DNA of 64,000 bases, from assembly GCF_033118175.1 (NCBI RefSeq), contig NC_083688.1, positions 1,925,001 through 1,989,000 of the forward strand. The letters run 5' to 3'. Both the position numbers and the translations under genes were made by a program. The notes under the pieces are model-generated. The model was given only the letters and a program-made list of their open reading frames with translations. It was not told the origin of the DNA and did not search any database. This DNA comes from Dama dama. Lineage: Eukaryota; Chordata; Mammalia; Artiodactyla; Cervidae. This document shows, in pieces, positions 60,124 through 64,000 of the stretch. Every line of letters begins with the position of its first letter. Position 1 is the first letter of the stretch.

Positions 60124-61706
60124 AAGAACTGTACAAAAGAGATCTTCACGACCCAGATAATCATGATGGTGTGATCACTCACCTAGAGCCAGACATCCTG
60201 GAATGTGAAGTCAAGTGGGCCTTAGGAAGCATCACTGCAAACAAAGCCAGTGGAGGTGATGGAATTCCAGTTGAGCTATTTCAAATCCTAAAAGATGATG
60301 CTGTGAAAGTACTGCACTCAATATGCCAGCAAATTTGGAAAACTCAGCAGTGGCCAAATGACTGGGAAAGGTCAATTTTCATTCCCCAAAGAAAGGCAAT
60401 CCCAAAGAATGCTCAAACTACCACACAACTGCACTCATCTCACACACTAGTAAAGTAGTGCTCAAAATTCTCCAAGCCAGGCTTCAGCAATACGTGAACC
60501 GTGAACTTTCAGATGTTCAAGCTGGTTTTAGAAAAGGCAGAGGAACCAGAGATCAAATTGCCAACATCTGCTGGATCATCGAAAAAGCAAGAGAGTTCCA
60601 GAAAAACATCTATTTCTGCTTTATTGACTATGCCAAAGCCTTTGACTGTGTGGATCACAATAAACTGTGGAAAATTCTGAAAGGGAATACCAGACCACCT
60701 GACCTGCCTATTGAGAAACCTATATGCAGGTCAGGAAGCAACAGTTAGAACTGGACATGGAATAACAAGACTGGTTCCAAATAGGAAAAGGAGTACATCA
60801 AGGCTGTATATTGTCACCCTGCTTATTTAACTTATATGCAGAGTACATCATGAGAAACGCTGGGCTGGAAGAAGCACAAGCTGGAATCAAGATTGCTGGG
60901 AGAAATATCAATAACCTCAGATATGTAGATGACACCACCCTTATGGCAGACAGTGAAGAGGAACTAAAAAGCCTCTTGATGAAAGTGAAAGAGGAGAGTG
61001 AAAAAGTTGGCTTAAAGCTCAACATTCAGAAAACTAAGATTATGGCATCTGGTCCCATCACTTCATGGGAAATAGATGGGGAGACAGTGGAAACAGTGTC
61101 AGACTTTATTTTTGGGGGGCTCCAAAATCATTGCAGATGATGATTTCAGCCATGAAATTAAAAGATGCTTACTCCTTGGAAGGAAAGTTATGACCAACCT
61201 AGATAGCATATTAAAAAGCAGAGACATTACTTGCTTTGCCAACAAAGGTCCATCTAGTCATGGCTATGGTTTTTCCAGTGGTCATATATGGATGTGAGAG
61301 ATGGACTGTGAAGAAAGCTGAGTGCCGAAGAATTGATGGTTTTGAACTGTGGTGTTGGAGAAGACTCTTGAGAGTCCCTTGGACTGCAAGGAGATCCAAC
61401 CAGCCCATCCTAAAGGGGATCAGTCCTGGGTGTTCATTGGAAGGACTGATGTTGAAGCTGAAACTCCAGTACTTTGGCCACCTCATGCGAAGAGTTGACT
61501 CACTGGAAAAGACCCTGATGCTGGGAGGGATTGGGGGCAGGAAGAGAAGGGGATGACAGAGGATGGGATGGTTGGATGGCATCACCGACTCGATGGACAT
61601 GAGTCTGAGTAAACTCCAGGAGTTGGTGATGGACAGGGAGTCCTGGCGTGCTGAGATTCATGGGGTAGCAGAGAGTCAGACATGACGGAGAGACTGGACT
61701 GAGCTG
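60124..61706 (+). mobile_element. BovB LINE, 5'-truncated, with decayed reverse transcriptase
   Basis: The longest retroposon here. Reading frames at 60171-60458, 60458-60748, 60811-61140 and 61236-61556 carry consecutive parts of BovB ORF2 in different frames, so several frameshifts separate them. Visible RT motifs include FIDYAKAFDCVDH near 60620-60660, GVHQGCILSPCLFNLYAEY near 60790-60850 (broken across frames), and the catalytic YVDD at 60922-60933. The C-terminal region (RRIDGFELWCWRRLL) follows. The endonuclease domain is missing. BovB is non-LTR and mobilises by target-primed reverse transcription; this copy is dead. Confidence 0.95.
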
Positions 61707-61747
61707 ACCCATGCCTGCCTCTGGTCATAGGTCTGCTTCCCCTACCG

Positions 61748-61960
61748 AAGGGAGCTTCCCTGGTGGCTCAAATGGTGAAGAATCTGCCTGCAAATGCAGG
61801 AGACCCAGGTTCGAACCCTGGGTCGGGAAGATCCCCTGGAGAAGAAAAGGGCAACCCACTCCAGTATTCTTGCCTGAAGAATTCCATAGACAGAGGAGCC
61901 TGGTGGGCTACATTTCATGGAATCGCAAAGAGTTAGACACGACTGAACTAGTAACTTTCT
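61748..61960 (+). mobile_element. Bov-tA SINE
   Basis: GAGCTTCCCTGGTGGCTCAAATGGTGAAG to GAGTTAGACACGACTGAACTAG, 40 bp after the BovB end. Confidence 0.96.
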
Positions 61961-62084
61961 TTTCCACTATGGAAATGGGCTTCATAGGGAAGAATGCTTG
62001 AACAAAACAGGCGTGTCCTTAGAAACGTTCTTAGGAAGGAAGGGTGGGGAATGAGGTTGGAAGTCAGCCATACAAGATCAAGTA

Positions 62085-62215
62085 TAGCATTAACACCCCC
62101 ATGTTACCCATGAGAACGCATCTGCCACAGAGTTTGGGTTAAGTGCCCAAGATCAGAAACTCATGTATGGTGAAACCTGGATTTGAACCCAGACCTCTCT
62201 AACCCCAAGCCTCTT
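62085..62215 (-). mobile_element. MIR fragment
   Basis: TTAACACCCCCATGTTACCCATGAGAACGC...GAAACCTGGATTTGAACCCAGACC. Confidence 0.75.
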
Positions 62216-62525
62216 AGCGACCAGGCTCTAAGGTCTCCCAGATGCTTAGATCCCAGGGTAGGGGTGTGACCAGTGTTTTTCACTCTCTAGGACACAGGGA
62301 AGTGGCAGGACCCCTCTGTGATACAACAGCCCTAGAACGCTGACTCAGGATCCCCCAGCGTGTTTCTGCTTGGAGCAGTGGGGTCCGCCCTCACACTCCC
62401 ATGAGCTCTAAGTGCTGCCCTTCCCAGGGGTCGGAGCCTGGTCCCCAGACTCAGAGGCATTTACAGCCAGCCCAGGCCAGGGGATGTCCCACTTCCCTGG
62501 GCCTTGGCTGCAGTTCTCCCTACTG

Positions 62526-62730
62526 AAAAGTGAAAGTCACTCAGTTGTGTCTGACTCTTTGTGACCCCATGGACCGTAATCCACCAGCCTCCTCTGTCCA
62601 TGAGATTCTCCAGGCAAGAATACTGGAGTGGGTTGCCATGCCCTCCTCCAGGGGATCTTCCCGACCCAGGGATCGAACCTGGGTCCCCTGCATTGCAGGC
62701 AGATTCTTTGCCATCTGAGCCACTAGTCCT
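62526..62730 (-). mobile_element. Bov-tA SINE
   Basis: GTGAAAGTCACTCAGTTGTGTCTGACTC to GATTCTTTGCCATCTGAGCCACTAG. Confidence 0.96.
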
Positions 62731-62769
62731 CCCTAAGTGGGATTCATATCAGGGACTTAGCCTCCTCCT

Positions 62770-63440
62770 CCACCTGCATCCCCCAGATTGTCACCCCTTC
62801 AAGGTAGGAACAGTCAGAATCTTCCTTAGCTTCTCTGCTCACCACATTCCTCCTCGCGCTTTCTGTTCCAGCCCTGTTCCCTTTTGCCTCCACAACTTCA
62901 CACAAGCTGTTCCCTCTGCTTGAAGCACCGTCTCCTTGATCTGCTCTCCTCTCCCCAACCGCCACCTCTCCTTTAGTCTTCCTCACTTCTCAGTTTGTGA
63001 CCTCAGTGACTTACCTCCCTTTGCTTTTGTTTGCTCATCTGAGAGCACAAATAACAATGGAACTGTCGTGGAGATTAAATGAGAGAATGTTTATAGAGGT
63101 TTAGAACACCGGTATGCAGTAAGCACTCACGGAAAGTTTGCGCTATGATTTTTATTACCTACATTGTTCTTCAGGTCTGAGTTTAAGCTTCACTCCCTCT
63201 GGGAAGCCCTCTCTGACTATCTCTGCCAAGTCAGAGTTACTCCCCTTGCTCTGTGCCCACAAGCATCCTGTTTAGAGTAAGAACCCATCGCTTGTAAGAC
63301 CAAAGTAGCTGTTTACCCTTCCCATCTCTGACAGCAAAGATGCTAGTCTCTCTTGTTGCTCCTGTATCTTCAGCACCTAACACGTTGCCTGCCACATTAT
63401 CGCGAATGAATAGATACTCGCGAAAAAGAGAATGAATGAG
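62770..63440 (+). mobile_element. L2 3' portion with inserted MIR
   Basis: L2 phrases CACAAGCTGTTCCCTCTGC and CTCTGGGAAGCCCTCTCTGAC...CTAACACGTTGCCTGCCACATT...GAATGAATAGATAC, separated at about 63000-63150 by a MIR (+) (TTTGTGACCTCAGTGACTTACC...GTATGCAGTAAGCACTC). Confidence 0.75.
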
Positions 63441-63449
63441 CGACAGAAC

Positions 63450-64000
63450 AAGCAAGTACTCTTGGCACCACCAGTAGATTCGCACAGCGGTGGCCAGGGT
63501 CTCCTCCTGCTCGGAGAATAGCTTCCTTTCCCTCCCTTCCCCTCCCTGCCCCCTGGTGAACACCAGCCTGGAGTTTAGCATTCATGGTCTGATTAGCACT
63601 TTCTCTTCTCCCCAGCCTGCCTTTCAGAACAGATGCCTCCTCCCTCCCAATCAGTCCCCTCTGCTGCTGCACCTGGAGCTTCATCAAAGGACCCTGATTT
63701 CCCTCCCGCCACCCAAGCCTAACAGACACACTCCTGCTGCCAAAGGGGCTGACCCCTCCCCACCTGGCTGGGCCCTGCCCTGGTGGGGAAGCCAAGCCTG
63801 GCATCATGGTCCCACACCCCAGTCCTTCCAGAACCAGCACACCATTCACACAGACACAGACAATCCACAAAAGCAGATGGGAATCCAGGCAAAGATAATC
63901 CAAAAAACCAGTGGAGGATCCAGAAGTCATTTCCATTTAGCTTTGAAGTGCATTTGGTGAACTTATTCCCCACCCCCCACCCCCCCACGACAGATTTCAT
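63450..64000. other. intergenic sequence to window end
   Basis: No gene recognised. Near the end, 63968-63986 has C-runs of 4, 6 and 7 separated by single A residues (G-quadruplex potential on the minus strand). Confidence 0.5.

Noticed and set aside
1203..62730. tRNA genes at the GGTTCGA(A/T)CCC-like boxes
   Set aside because: All such boxes seen lie in heads of Bov-tA or CHR SINEs, which are tRNA-derived but not tRNA genes.
20250..64000. KLHDC7A or another downstream gene
   Set aside because: KLHDC7A would appear as a very long single kelch-type frame. None is present, so the gene must lie beyond the window.

Overview
This is mammalian nuclear DNA from a ruminant, most likely a bovid. The evidence is eleven BovB LINE 3' fragments, more than twenty Bov-tA-type SINEs, two CHR-type cetartiodactyl SINEs and L1 3' ends of the artiodactyl kind, on top of an older layer of MIR, L2 and L1M remnants. 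Nothing looks bacterial, plasmid-borne or phage-derived, and there is no CRISPR array or operon.

The window holds one protein-coding gene that I can support: the 3' part of IGSF21, on the + strand. Six coding exons (4551-4666, 7739-8213, 18160-18245, 18600-18792, 19203-19241, 19976-20049) join with compatible phases and GT/AG borders. They encode about 327 C-terminal residues: Ig-like domain 2, a third Ig-like fold, a short stalk and a GPI-attachment tail. The signal peptide and first Ig domain (about 140 residues) must lie upstream of base 1. A short 3' UTR ends near 20.2 kb. IGSF21 is known as a GPI-anchored synaptic adhesion protein that binds neurexin-2 alpha and promotes inhibitory presynapse formation.

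Layout: 1-4550 is intron full of old repeats. 4.55-20.2 kb is the 3' half of the gene. Its 9.9-kb intron 8214-18159 contains a decayed minisatellite, an L1 split by a SINE, an L2 whose 3' end runs into a GGAT microsatellite with a 45-bp higher-order repeat, and a BovB with a target-site duplication. 20.2-64 kb is intergenic. It has layers of retrotransposons, two CpG-rich clusters (31.4 and 46.9 kb), several unique AT-rich blocks with homeodomain/octamer words that look like conserved enhancers, three strong G-quadruplex motifs, and a 1.6-kb BovB piece with a decayed reverse transcriptase at 60.1-61.7 kb. KLHDC7A, the expected downstream neighbour, is not reached.

I found no undescribed multi-gene system. 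The most useful leads are structural features of IGSF21 (a very long insertion inside Ig2, an unpaired cysteine in the third Ig fold, a skippable 39-nt exon), the two tandem-repeat structures, nested retroposon insertions, and candidate regulatory blocks. All conservation claims are inference from one sequence; no alignment was possible.
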